DNA of 64,000 nt from Nemertoderma westbladi (lineage: Eukaryota > Xenacoelomorpha > Nemertodermatida > Nemertodermatidae). The first letter of the stretch is position 1. Each line of letters begins with the position of its first letter. Positions 44,844-55,827 of the stretch are shown here, piece by piece. The stretch spans positions 1-64,000 of the forward strand of contig JAUCBJ010001244.1 of NCBI GenBank assembly GCA_032718475.1, written 5' to 3'. The position numbers and the translations under genes were made by a program. The notes beneath the pieces were generated by a model, which saw nothing but the letters and a program-made list of their open reading frames with translations, had not been told where the DNA came from and made no database searches.

Positions 44844-44979
44844 CGTGATTGTGTATCGGTAACTCGTTTAGGAAATAAAAATAAATAAATACTTTTACGA
44901 AAATAATTAAAACTTTTCAGGAAAACAAAGAGACAATGATTGGGAATGTGGTGAACGGGGGCTATTATAGAGGGGGCTA

Positions 44980-45065
44980 GAATGGGTTAGCCAATCAGGG
45001 AACAGGAGGGAGAAAAGACTGTATAATTAAACCAATCAGAGAGCAGCTTTGATGACGTCACATCA
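44980..45065 (-). promoter_or_regulatory. putative promoter of the 563-aa gene
   Basis: Plus-strand text shows TGACGTCA (perfect CRE palindrome, 45,053-45,060), CCAATCAG at 45,032, TATAATTAA at 45,022, and GCCAATCAGGG at 44,989. All are upstream of the ATG at 44,843 when read on the minus strand. Confidence 0.55.
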
Positions 45066-45191
45066 GGCGAGATAATGATTGCCCAATGTTATTCAATGGT
45101 AGACAGAATGGCGCCATTGAATAACGAAGACAAAGGGGCCGCGAGAGGAAAGATTATAAAGTTAACGATAAGGGATCTATAAACCATAGAG

Positions 45192-46096
45192 CTAAAAATA
45201 GACATTATGTCATAGTGATCTCATTGGTAATATAAAACCAAATTAATCTAAAAATAGAAATCAATATATAAAATAAAAGTAATACAATTAATTAATTTAA
45301 AATAAAGTACAAATGAATAAATAAAGTCAAATAGAATACAAATAATTAATTAAAATTAGGTACAAATAAATAGTTAAATTGAAAATAACAAAGTTAGAGA
45401 AGATGTTAATTTTCAGATAATACGCCCTCTAGCGGCAGACTATGGAACTGCAGGCGGTTGGATATATGTAAGAGTAATTAGTAATCAGAGCTGTCACGGG
45501 GTGGGGGCAGGGGCGCTTGGATACAACTATCATTAATATGCTGTTGCTTGGTTAAAGCTAATTGGGGGGTCAAAGGTCAAAGGTCAACGATAAAGCTGTC
45601 TGGATATAGATAAGAGTAATTAGTTACCAGTAAGGGAGCTGTATACCCATAAAGTACAAATGAATAATTAATTTAGAATTAAATACGAATAAAATAAAAT
45701 GCAAGTAATTAATTAAAATTAAATATAAATAAATAGATATTAATGAATAAAAGAGCTGCGGTGTCACTTATGACACCCTCTTGAGCCGGCTCTGCGACAG
45801 TTGGACAACACTGATTGACCCATTGTGTGTCAGGGCGCTAATCAGTCTGATTAATTAGGATAATCAATTAAACCCTAATTAGGAGTCATATGACACCTGT
45901 TAGGGTTTAATTGTACTAATTAATTGATGACACCTGTCAATTAGGGTCTAATTAGCCTAATTGAGAGGTGTCACCCAGACAGTCTGGCGCCAATGACACC
46001 CAATGACACCCATAGGGTGATAATTGGGTGTCATATGACACCCAATGGGTGTCAGTGGGGTCCAACTGTCGCAGAGCCGGCCAAGACCCTACTACT
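45192..46096 (-). repeat. right terminal inverted repeat
   Basis: Inverse complement of 31,900-32,777, slightly longer because of small insertions (for example a doubled CAAAGGT near 45,575). It ends ...CCTACTACT followed by GGTAGG. Confidence 0.93.
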
Positions 46097-46206
46097 GGTA
46101 GGAAAGAGAAACATTTAGAGAAACATTAAAACCTTAATAATAATCTTAATAAATAACCCTAATACAAATAAACTTTATTTTATAACTCCAGAATAACCTT
46201 TACATT
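46097..46206 (+). mobile_element. right part of the split LTR
   Basis: Follows the target duplication. It includes AATAAACTTTATTTT (poly(A) signal) and ends CCTTTACA immediately before a primer-binding-type sequence. Confidence 0.6.
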
Positions 46207-46367
46207 TGGTGACCCAGACTGTTGCACTTGCATCTTTCTAATTTAATTAATTTCTGAACTTTCTCTGATTATTACACCTCCAATATAAAAACATGGCAGA
46301 AGATGGAGATCCACCACAGACACCAATCAAAGATGATCACAGAGGAGACGTAAAATTTTCTATATAA
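46207..46367 (+). mobile_element. LTR-retrotransposon primer-binding site and short leader frame
   Basis: TTTGGTGACCCAGACTG at 46,207 is the TGGTGACCC-type primer-binding site found after the 5' LTR of Gypsy and related elements. A frame starting at the ATG at 46,293 (MAEDGDPPQTP) stops after 24 codons, so gag is lost or frameshifted. Confidence 0.65.
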
Positions 46368-46369
46368 AT

Positions 46370-47215
46370 GGAATGGCATATCATATTAACCGACAATTAC
46401 CCAATCACCCCCAATATATTGCTATACTATCATTTATTGCTATCTATACATTGCAATGTCTCAATCGGTCCATGTTTGCAGCCGTCTGCGCATCCACGTA
46501 ATCAGAATCATGGGTTCATCTCATCCAGCTATAGACTCTTCGAGTTTCTTGCCTATAATGATTGCAGTTTTGATTGTAACTTTGGCCTGCATCCAGCAGT
46601 TGCTCGAGTTCACTTTCAGCTGTGATGAGACATTGGGAGAAGAATCTCTGTATCATTGTTATAATGTTTGGAGGCAACGATCTGTGTGTGAGAAACAGAT
46701 TTTGTTATCACCAAATTGAAGGCAATGATTACAGAATATTCATCCAATGAGGCCTCCTCCGATTTATGGGCACAAATCGTCCCGCGGTCAATGCACCTGA
46801 AGAGAATACCTGTGGACCCCGATTTTGATTCGCGGCGTGTGGCTACAAACAGCAGGATGGTGGTGTGGCTGAGGTAATACGAATATGGCCGCATCATAGC
46901 CATGAAAGGTGCTCTATGCCATCGGCTGCAGGGAGCCCAATTCTAGCCGATCCCAATTAAATGTCTTAACTTTTCAATTTCGTAGAAGATAGACTTCATG
47001 ATTCTCTACAAGCAACCAAAATTTCAGCTCTGGAAAATGAGACGTTCCGGAGAAATTTAACATTTTATAAAAACCACACAATCTGTCGTAGCTGACGTCA
47101 GACTGCATGATTTTTCACCAAACCTTACAAATTTTCTAAACTTTCCCTCTACTACCTACCTACTAAGTTTGGTTCAATTTCGAATTAGCGATGCTGAGAA
47201 ATTCGCATTTTTGAA
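46370..47215. other. retrotransposon-derived or unassigned DNA
   Basis: Two overlapping 85-90-codon frames near 46,370-46,720 have no recognisable motif and probably are not genes. Nothing else can be supported. Confidence 0.35.
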
Positions 47216-47248
47216 TCGGACAGTGAGCCAGAAGAAGTTTCAATAATT

Positions 47249-47605
47249 GTGGATAATATTGTAGAACCATCGTATTGCTATAAAGAAGGTACTACAAAGG
47301 GGAATCTACAGAGGGAGGGGTACTATCAAAGGTTCAGTGTGGATAGTTCCCCTGAACTCTTACGATGGAAATCATCTTTAGAGCAGCAGCAGAAGACATC
47401 AAAAAAATGTATAATAGATCAGTTGTATAAGGTCTCAAGAATGGCCTATCAAATACAGAAGGCCCAAAACAACGTTGAAATGGGTTTCATGGAAGAGTCT
47501 TTGGCTGACTTTGACATGCTACAGTCAATATTTGCAGATATGCACAAAGAATGTGGCATGAAAGGGTCAGCCATAGACTCTATCATTGAAGTGATCATTT
47601 CATAA
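47249..47605 (+). CDS. unidentified 118-codon frame, possible gag remnant
   Basis: The frame also stays open a little upstream of the ATG (SEPEEVSII). It is mostly helical and charged, with a central segment LYKVSRMAYQIQKAQNNVEM and Met-rich ADMHKECGMKG near the end. The same plus-strand coding style continues in another frame to about 47,760. It lies 1 kb after a primer-binding site, so a degraded retrotransposon gag is possible, but I do not recognise the family. Confidence 0.35.
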   Translation: MDNIVEPSYCYKEGTTKGNLQREGYYQRFSVDSSPELLRWKSSLEQQQKTSKKCIIDQLYKVSRMAYQIQKAQNNVEMGFMEESLADFDMLQSIFADMHKECGMKGSAIDSIIEVIIS

Positions 47606-48234
47606 TTCAAGTTTCGGCTTAAGGAGACAGGATCCAATCGGACCTCTTTACTGCAGTCTGATAGTTTTAATCACACCCTGAAAGCCATCAGGAGATACCA
47701 CTCCAATGGGATATTAGTATGGGAAGCTATAGAATCCCAAGCGAGGGAGATAGACTTCCTTCAGACAATTTCATGATATAAAATCTGCAGATGCCTTAGA
47801 AGTGATAAATAACAAGGACATTCGTGATACAGTACAGAAGCATTGCTTGAGTGCCGGTTATATATGCAGGAATGTAAGTATGTCATGTCCTCGTTGTAAG
47901 ATACATGATGTGTCTTATATGTATTGGTGAGCAGCAGAGGCCAAGTGTGGCTGGCTGCATGAAACTCTCTGCGTTTCAACGATCAACACATAAAGCCTTT
48001 GTTTCCCCCATCAAACCAACATCTAATACTTGTGGCAAATCACAAAACAAATACATCATCGCATGCAGGTGTTGTACTTGATGCAGATACGTTTAGTATG
48101 ATTGAATCATATATTAAAACTATCAGAAACAAGTGGCCCAAGCAGTGGCAAACCCCAATGGCCAATATAACAGTATATAGGCTTAGGTATTTTTTTTTTA
48201 TCAAAATAACCCTTATTAATCTTTTTAATTAAAG

Positions 48235-48730
48235 ATCGATTAAATTAAAATAATAATACTGTAAATAAAATTTTTATTAATTATTTTATTAAGTATTATT
48301 AATAAGTTATTAATAATTAATTATTAAGTATTTTTTATTAAAATTAAACTTTTGGAATAGGGCCTACCGGTAGAGTTTAAAATTCAATGTTTTTTTCAAT
48401 TGATCTTTTGGAGTAGGCCTGTCGTAGCTTTGGAGATATTGAAATCTGGAATTGGTATCCTTACTGGTACCTGGTAGGCTTATTCCATTGTACGTATTCT
48501 TGTAGTATTTCAGCTAATTTTGAAATGTAATAAACCACGTACATGACGATATTAGAATCGTTGAGTCTTCACACCCAAAGAATTGGTTTTGTTTGCGGTT
48601 ATTTTTTATGATTTGGTTTGTGATTTTGTTTGTGATTTGGCTGTTTGGTGTGATTTCTTGTGCTTAATAGTATAATTAATTCTGTAATTGTTAATAGTGT
48701 AATCCTAATACTAATCTAATACCCGGCTCA
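48235..48730. other. AT-rich spacer without gene
   Basis: TTAATTATTAAG-type low complexity followed by GTGATTTGG-type simple repeats. No gene. Confidence 0.5.
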
Positions 48731-48963
48731 AATCAATTTGGTGCACACCACTTGGCTGCCCGATTTTTTTGGTTATAGAGCATAGAGTGACTACTGAGTG
48801 TCTGGCCATGTTACTACTGACTGTCTGAGCATATGGTTTCCCTGAAATGGAAAAGTGATCGTTTATTGTTTTGGTTAGAAAAGCCCGCATCATTAACCTG
48901 TTCCTTTTCCTCTAAATGCGCTATTTAAAAAAACAAACACAAGTGGTGTGCACCAAATTGATT
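48731..48963. mobile_element. 233-bp MITE with perfect 24-bp inverted ends
   Basis: AATCAATTTGGTGCACACCA CTTG at 48,731-48,754 is exactly inverted at 48,940-48,963. The interior is non-coding. Flanking duplication is unclear. Confidence 0.85.
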
Positions 48964-49074
48964 ATTAAGCATACCTACTATAGAAACATGGACCGCATAC
49001 ATATAAACGGATGTAACCCCATCATAAATGTAATGAGTAATAACCCATGACAAGGTCGTATGAGTCAGCGCGTG

Positions 49075-49598
49075 TGACGGGATCTACGGATCCCGGTTTA
49101 TCCATTGGGTTTTCTATCCACGCGTCCCCGCCGTGTGTGAAAGGTAAAAGAGTTCTGATGTTCGGTGATATGCATAGAGGTATAATAGTCTGAGATATAT
49201 AGTATAGTATGACACAACAGGTAATATATAATGGCGGTAGCGGACGGTGACAGAAGTCCCCGTTCCACCCTACTGATCTGACTGAGTAAACTGAATGAAT
49301 GATTACAGGTTACTGGTTATATTGCACGGTGGCCTTATTGCTACTCAATCGATGCCTTTCCCCCCTCTGATTGGTTGATATCCCTGTTGGCACCCTTTGG
49401 AGTGTTTCCCTTCACTCCCTGTGTTCTCTCTCAGTTAGGGGTTTGGCCCCTGACCCCTATTGTGTGTGTCTCCTTTGGGGCCTATTGTCCCCGTTTACTG
49501 GGCTGACACGAGGTTGATTGGTAATCAACCTCGTGCTCCCAATATTGCTTTATGGCCCACTCTATGGGTTTGTGTTAGCGGAATTGGATAAGCTAACA
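49075..49598 (-). mobile_element. 3' LTR of a Gypsy-like retrotransposon
   Basis: On the minus strand it begins TGTTAGCTTATCC and ends GATCCCGTCA. It is related to the LTR at 20,244-20,793. It is immediately preceded (minus-strand sense) by a polypurine tract, so it is the 3' LTR of an element whose body lies to the right. Confidence 0.88.
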
Positions 49599-49957
49599 CT
49601 CCCCCCCATGCTATCTTCCCGGTGAGAAGATAGCATCCAACTAAAGTGCGCTACAATTCCGCTGGATCCCGATCTAGTATCGGGTGTGGGGTGGGTTATT
49701 TTCTTTCGGAGCCGGCTTTCCAGGCCGCTCCCTATGGGTATGATATTGCTACCCTCTGGCGTTTCGTGTCGGGCCGATCGTGCGCTTCTCTCACACAATT
49801 TTTGTTTCCCCAACACTCTCACCACTCTACTCCAACCCTCGCATACTCCCGGACCTCCTCGTCCCACACTCTTCCTCTCACTTCTCCTCCCCCACACTTG
49901 AATTGCGCCCACGCTCTCTTCGCACTCCGCACTATTACTCCATCCCTCTCTTGTCAC
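49562..49957 (-). pseudogene. end of retrotransposon pol/3' region
   Basis: A 131-codon minus-strand frame runs through the polypurine tract into the LTR. Its middle has basic SGLESRLRKKITHPTPDTRS and then a GIVAHFSWMLSSHRED segment. Basic low-complexity tails are usual at the C-terminus of Gypsy integrases, but no core motif is present. The element is cut off to the right by the hairpin array, so this is a remnant at most. Confidence 0.4.
49599..49608 (-). promoter_or_regulatory. polypurine tract
   Basis: The minus strand reads ATGGGGGGGAG directly before TGTTAGC, the site that primes plus-strand synthesis in LTR retrotransposons. Confidence 0.85.
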
Positions 49958-49989
49958 TCCCTAAGGCTTTAATCTCTAATGCTACCCCT

Positions 49990-51480
49990 GTGCTATCATA
50001 CTATCTACCTACTGCTTACTAACTCTAACTATCTAACTAACTCTGCTAACTACTAACTCTTACTACTTCTAGCTCTAACTGAGAGCCTCTAACTTTCTAC
50101 TGACTCTAACTCTCTACTAAGTCTAACTAACTCCTACTAACTTTCTACTTCTACTAACTCTACTTGACTCCTCTGAGTCTACCAACTCTGCTAACTAGCT
50201 CTACTAACTCTACTCCACTAGCTCTGCTAACTCTACTCCACTAGCTCTGCTAACTCTACTCCACTAGCTCTGCTAACTCTACTAACTAGCTCTACTAACT
50301 CTACTCCACTCTTCTAACTACGTGGCGCTTGCGGTGCCCACAACCACTCTACTATATGGCACCCTATGTGCCCTCTCTGCTCTACTCTACTACCTGGCAC
50401 CCTATGTGCCCTCTCTACTACACTACTACCTCTCTAACTCTACTACCTGGCACCCTATGTGCCCTCTCTACTACACTACTACCTCTCTAACTCTACTACC
50501 TGGCACCCTATGTGCCCTCTCTACTACTCTACTCTATCTCTAACTCTCTAAATCTACTACCTGGCACCCTACGTGCCCGTCTCTACTCTTCTACTCACTG
50601 GTACCCTATGTACCCTCTCTACTACCTCTAACACTCTACTCTACTACCTGGCACCCTATGTGCCCTCTCTACTCTTCTACTCACTGGTACCCTATGTACC
50701 CTCTCTACTACCTCTAACACTCTACTCTACTACCTGGCACCCTATGTGCCCTCTCTACTCTTCTGCTACCTGGCACCCAATATGCCCGTCTCTACTCCTC
50801 TACTCCCCCTTTACGTCTCATCGCCTACACGTGACGCTCTGAGTGCCGGCAGAGTGGGTACGTTAATTATGTGAACTACTACTGACTCTACTAACTCTCT
50901 TCTAACTCTACTAACTCTTTTTGTGCCCGGCACCTCTTGTGCCCGGCACCTTCTAACTCTACTAACTCCTTTTGTGCCCGGCACCTCTTGTGCCCGGCAC
51001 CTTCTAACTCTACTAACTCTCTACTAACTCAACTAACTCTACTACTAACTCAACTAACTCTACTACTAACTCTTTTTGTGCCCGGCACCTCTTGTGCCCG
51101 GCACCCACCCTAATTAACATACCCTGCTCTTACATCAAACACGTCATCACGCCCGTGCCCCACTAAGTTCAGCGCATTCCCTACTAACTCTAACTACGTG
51201 GCGCTTACGGTGCCCACAACCCTCTACTGCCACTACTTTCTCTCTAACTAACGGTACTACATACCCTCTAACTCTAACTAACTAGCGGTACTTACGTACC
51301 CTCTAACTCTCTTCTACTAATGGTACTACACGTACCCTCCTACTAACTCTTCTACTAACGGTACTACACGTACCCTCCTACTAACTCTTCTACTAACGGT
51401 ACTACGTACCACCCTTTAACTAACTAACTAACTAACTAACTCTTACTACCTAACTTCTACCTACTCTATTATTTAATTAT
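49990..51480. repeat. CTCTACTAA array with co-varying hairpins
   Basis: A CTCTACTAACT simple repeat punctuated from 50,322 to 51,410 by more than 20 short hairpins. Forms include GGCACCCTATGTGCC, GGTACCCTATGTACC, GTGCCCGGCAC, GGCGCTTGCGGTGCC and GGTACTACACGTACC. Where one arm changes (GGCAC to GGTAC) the other changes to match (GTGCC to GTACC). Open frames across it are repeat artefacts. Confidence 0.88.
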
Positions 51481-51515
51481 TTTCTTATTTTAATTAAATA
51501 ATTATTTTATATTTT

Positions 51516-52604
51516 GTGCGTGGGAAGGGCGTCTCGCCCTCATTCCCACCCCCCTCAGTCCAAAACTTTGGACGACTAAAAACTCTCACGTGCCCTGAAT
51601 ATAGACATGGCATTGTCAAATATACACAGGGAGATGTAGGTATATTGGAATCTGTCCAAGCACGCGATGCAATAGTTGGACTACCTGAATGGCATCAATT
51701 TACTGACAATCAGGTTCTTACAGTTCACGAGATGGGGAATAGTGAGTATATTGCCGACTCCATAACATCCTTTAGTATCAGAGCTCCTGAACTCCGAGTT
51801 TTTGATAAAGTAGAGGTTTTCTTTGAATGCTTTGGTATTATAGGGAAAGTACAGAAATATCATTGTCACTTAGAACTTAAGAAATGCCGATGGATTGATG
51901 GCAATAAACGTCATTGGAAACTAAGGCCTACTGGCATTCCAATAGCTGTGGAATTTCTTACATGTAAAGCTGCGAATGGGAATATTATTGCTAAGCAGTT
52001 GTTAGATGAGGTATTTTTTCCCATTGCTGCAGGACAATTACATAAGAGATTTGTAAGCTCTCTTGAACGTCATAAAAAACCTGCAATTGTTGTATTTTCT
52101 TGTATAAGTCCTTTACAAATGAGCCGTTTCTTATTTCATTTGGTATACATAATTGGCAGCTTTGAGACAGAGTTAGATCTTCTATCTGTCGAAGATATTC
52201 GGACTTCATTCGTCAGAGCAAGTCTTATATCAAATGAGAATAATGTGCCAGCTGAGGAGGTTAATAGCTTACTTCAATCATATGTTGTGAAAGAGCTCAC
52301 TTTTCAATCCATTGGAAATATTCAACTCCAGCGTTTCCTCCATCTAGCTATTACTGGTGTTAGACAATTCTTTGCTGGAGATGGTTTGCTCTATGAGGCA
52401 ATAGCTCTCTTTTATGAGGATAGTATTCGGGACCAGTGTACTGAACAAGTAGCTAATATTGAGAGTATGAGACGCAGAAATTTAGTTGATTCACTATATG
52501 AGAAAGATGGTTTGGTATTACCTGATGAGCAGGGTGTTTTACCACAGGATCGACAATTAATAACTGCTACCCGAGAATGCCCTCTTAATTGGAAACCTCT
52601 TTAG
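51516..52604 (+). pseudogene. Helitron region between Rep and helicase, copy 1
   Basis: A 362-codon frame. The first 26 residues come from the adjoining repeat/LTR DNA. The real match to copy 2 starts at 51,594 (PEYRHGIVKYTQGD). It includes FSIRAPELRVFDKVEVFFE, which corresponds to the RPPEL-type segment of the Rep-linked frame at 13.9 kb. Residues about 150-345 form the mostly helical linker that joins Rep and helicase in Helitrons. The frame ends at an in-frame TAG (52,602), and the same TAG exists in copy 2. No Rep domain precedes it. Confidence 0.8.
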
Positions 52605-52609
52605 AAATC

Positions 52610-53662
52610 AGTTCAAGGACAATCACAGGATTCCATTGCTGAGCAACGAGATATGTTGCAGATATTAGTAAATGCTATTGATGAATATCAGCATCCATCA
52701 CACAACATTTGTCCATTCTCCATGGTTAGTAGGAGCACCAGGTGTAGGAAAGACAACAGTAATGTTGGAAGCTATGGCTTACAGCCTTGCATGTGGTCTG
52801 AATGTTATGCTCACAGCAATTACAAGTGAGAGAGCCAGAGTATTAGGGGGTGAACATCTTCATTTACTTATGCCATTTGGTGTTCATCATGGTAAAATAA
52901 CATCTACAGGATTAGCTCAAGAATGTCTCTTAAGTTTAGCAAAAAGTCCATCTAAACTTGCTTTACTTAAACGATTGAATATCATTTTCTTTGAGGAGTA
53001 TGGCATGCTTTCTTGTGAACAACTAGCAGCCATTGATCTCATACTGCATAGAATATGTAACACACAAAGGCCATTTGGTGGAAAATTATTCATAGGATGT
53101 GGAGATAGATCATTGCCAACTAGAGCCTGTTGAGGGTCGAGTAGTTTGGCTTAGTACTCATTTTATTACAACCTTTACTGTTATGGTTTGCTGACATTTT
53201 GTTCGTAGTGCAAATGATGAAGAATTGCAACTAGTTATAACAATCTTGCGCACATCAAACCCATCCATCTCCTAATTTGATTGATCAAATGATAGGAATA
53301 TTAAAGAGACGCTGTAACTTCCTTGATAGCTGGGATGATGTCCCAGATGATGTCTTAAAGGTTGTAGGAACTCGGGCTGGTGAACAGGAAGTATTACAAA
53401 AATATCTTTCACAGCACCGAAACGAAGTTGGAACAGTTTCTATCACTAGCCATGATCAGGTAACTAGTGGGAATCCTTCGGAGGATAATTGTTGGAGGGA
53501 TACCGATTCACCTAGTATTATTAATTTTATAACAAGATCATGTCGTGAGCCACTTGATTTGATTCTGTTCCTTAACCAGATCCTCCGTTTTACATTTAAT
53601 AGACAGAGTGAGCAACCAAAGTTTTCAAATGGTCAATTGTGTCTGCATACTAAAGTAAACTA
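52610..53662 (+). pseudogene. Helitron PIF1-like helicase, copy 1 (broken)
   Basis: After the TAG the helicase begins. Walker A GAPGVGKTTV is at about 52,733-52,760, then TAITSERARVLGG (motif Ia). The Walker B equivalent is IIFFEEYGML, with Glu-Glu in place of Asp-Glu. Then comes GKLFIGCGD (motif III). A small frameshift near 53,105 and several stops follow, before a last open frame at 53,277-53,662. PIF1-type helicases unwind DNA during rolling-circle transposition. From about 53,552 the similarity to copy 2 suddenly falls, and it ends near 53,653, so motifs IV-VI are missing. Confidence 0.85.
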
Positions 53663-54729
53663 ATATACTAATAGTCGCAAGTCTTTATATAAAATATACA
53701 TTACTCTAACAATAGAATAATTGTTGTAAAAATAACACAATAAAAATTTATTACTAATATAAATTAATAACTTTTTAATTTTCAGATAAAAATTCATCAG
53801 TTGGAAAATCAAAAACGTATGAATAACGAGCCCAAAAAGAAACGCCGACACGAGAATTATACAAACTACCATCGTTAACAGTATGCCACGATCTGAGGGT
53901 GGAGAAGTTTGAGGCTATACAATACACAAACTCTACATATCAGTTACTAAGTTTGTGCAGTATATAGCGAAATTGGAGAAGGCTATAAAAACGGCTATAT
54001 TTCGGATAGAATTTGAAATATAACAAAAACATTGATTTTTTAAATAATCTATTCCATCCATTATCCCTTTTAGATAAGATCTGGAATGTTTCCATTCTTT
54101 AAACTCCAAATTTTGCGTTTTTTTAACATTTAAAGTATTAATTTAAATAAACTAGATATTTATTAACTTAATCTACGCAACATACTACAATTAAGGGTGA
54201 TGGACCAGCGAAAAATTTGGTTAGTTTTTAAAAATTTAAAGGGTAAATCTAAATACTAAATTTATATTTATTTACGTAGTGTAAACACTACAACAGCCGC
54301 GAGCAATAATTAATTCTCATACATTGCAACCAAATTATGTACCACCATTAAATCTTTCTTTTTTTATACATCATTATAAAAGAAAACAAAAGTACTGCAA
54401 AATAAAATTTTGAAGTAAATTAGACTAAATTACTAGATCTAAATTTGTTGATTAATTATTATATTAAAACAATAATGGGGAACTTTTTTACAAAAACGAT
54501 TTCAACCAATCAAATTTCACATCCCAACGATCATTTTTTCGATCATTTTTTATTTATTCGTACGACTACTAGAACTGGAGATTATACAATTTGAAGATCT
54601 CCGATGACCGATAAGTCTATTCCGTGTAATCCCGCAAAGACCGCAGGTTATTCGAGTCCCGTCTTCATAATAAGATTCTAAAAGAGAAGGAAAAAAAAAG
54701 AAACAAAGACTGCAATTAAGTCAAGGGAA
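53663..54729. other. AT-rich DNA between Helitron copies
   Basis: No gene. AT-rich with scattered T and A runs. A purine-rich stretch (54,680-54,712) precedes the frame of copy 2. Confidence 0.5.
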
Positions 54730-55827
54730 ATGGGATATCCAGAGGTTGTACATAATCTTCTAGGGTTTCCATATATCCGAACCAATGTTGAATTTGTTCA
54801 GGTATCGACCCTGACTCCTGAATATAGACATGGCATTGTCAAATATACACAGGGAGATGTAGGTATATTGGAATCTGTCCAAGCACGCGATGCAATAGTT
54901 GGACTACCTGAATGGCATCAATTTACTGACAATCAGGTTCTTACAGTTCACGAGATGGGGAATAGTGAGTATATTGCCGACTCCATAACATCCTTTAGTA
55001 TCAGAGCTCCTGAACTCCGAGTTTTTGATAAAGTAGAGGTTTTCTTTGAATGCTTTGGTATTATAGGGAAAGTACAGAAATATCATTGTCACTTAGAACT
55101 TAAGAAATGCCGATGGATTGATGGCAATAAACGTCGTTGGAAACTAAGGCCTACTGGCATTCCAATAGCTGTGGAATTTCTTACATGTAAAGCTGCGAAT
55201 GGGAATATTATTGCTAAGCAGTTGTTAGATGAGGTATTTCTTCCCATTGCTGCAGGACAATTACATAAGAGATTTGTAAGCTCTCTTGAACGTCATAAAA
55301 AACCTGCAATTGTTGTATTTTCTTGTATAAGTCCTTTACAAATGAGCCGTTTCTTATTTCATTTGGTATACATAATTGGCAGCTTTGAGACAGAGTTAGA
55401 TCTTCTATCTGTCGAAGATATTCGGACTTCATTCGTCAGAGCAAGTCTTATATCAAATGAGAATAATGTGCCAGCTGAGGAGGTTAATAGCTTACTTCAA
55501 TCATATGTTGTGAAAGAGCTCACTTTTCAATCCATTGGAAATATTCAACTCCAGCGTTTCCTCCATCTAGCTATTACTGGTGTTAGACAATTCTTTGCTG
55601 GAGATGGTTTGCTCTATGAGGCAATAGCTCTCTTTTATGAGGATAGTATTCGGGACCAGTGTACTGAACAAGTTGCTAATATTGAGAGTATGAGACGCAG
55701 AAATTTAGTTGATTCACTATATGAGAAAGATGGTTTGGTATTACCTGATGAGCAGGGTGTTTTACCACAGGATCGACAATTAATAACTGCTACCCGAGAA
55801 TGCCCTCTTAATTGGAAACCTCTTTAG
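54730..55827 (+). pseudogene. Helitron region between Rep and helicase, copy 2
   Basis: A 365-codon frame, matching copy 1 from 54,817 on with only a few differences. Its own N-terminus (GYPEVVHNLLGFPYI) looks like genuine Helitron sequence: an 'EVVxxLLG' segment usually sits here after Rep. Copy 2 therefore preserves more of the original left side than copy 1. It ends at the same in-frame TAG (55,825). The absence of Rep upstream makes it incomplete. Confidence 0.82.

Larger units (their letters stand above)
31900..46096. mobile_element. complete Polinton/Maverick-like transposon, 14.2 kb
   Basis: Ends are 5'-AGTAGTAGGGTCTTGGCC and its inverse complement, with a GGTAGG duplication outside. 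A 6-bp duplication, AG/CT termini, long TIRs and a protein-primed family B polymerase are the defining Polinton/Maverick traits. Gene order: spliced leader, polymerase (+), TBP-like (+), T-arm array, 563-aa unknown (-). Missing, as far as I can see: retroviral-type integrase, FtsK-like ATPase, maturation protease, and recognisable capsid genes. The two long frames are unbroken, so it may be a recent insertion. Confidence 0.9.

Noticed and set aside
31900-46096. Integrase, FtsK-type ATPase, cysteine protease and capsid genes expected in a Polinton
   Set aside because: I looked for DDE-type spacing, HHCC zinc finger, Walker A and the His-Asp/Glu-Gln-Cys protease pattern in all longer frames and found none outside the polymerase.
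49075-49598. Solo LTR
   Set aside because: No direct repeat flanks it, and a polypurine tract adjoins its 5' side on the minus strand, so it is a 3' LTR of a truncated element.
49646-51000. Several plus-strand frames of 70-108 codons rich in Leu/Pro/Ser
   Set aside because: They lie in the CTCTACTAA hairpin array or opposite the retrotransposon tail. Translation is repetitive and lacks motifs.
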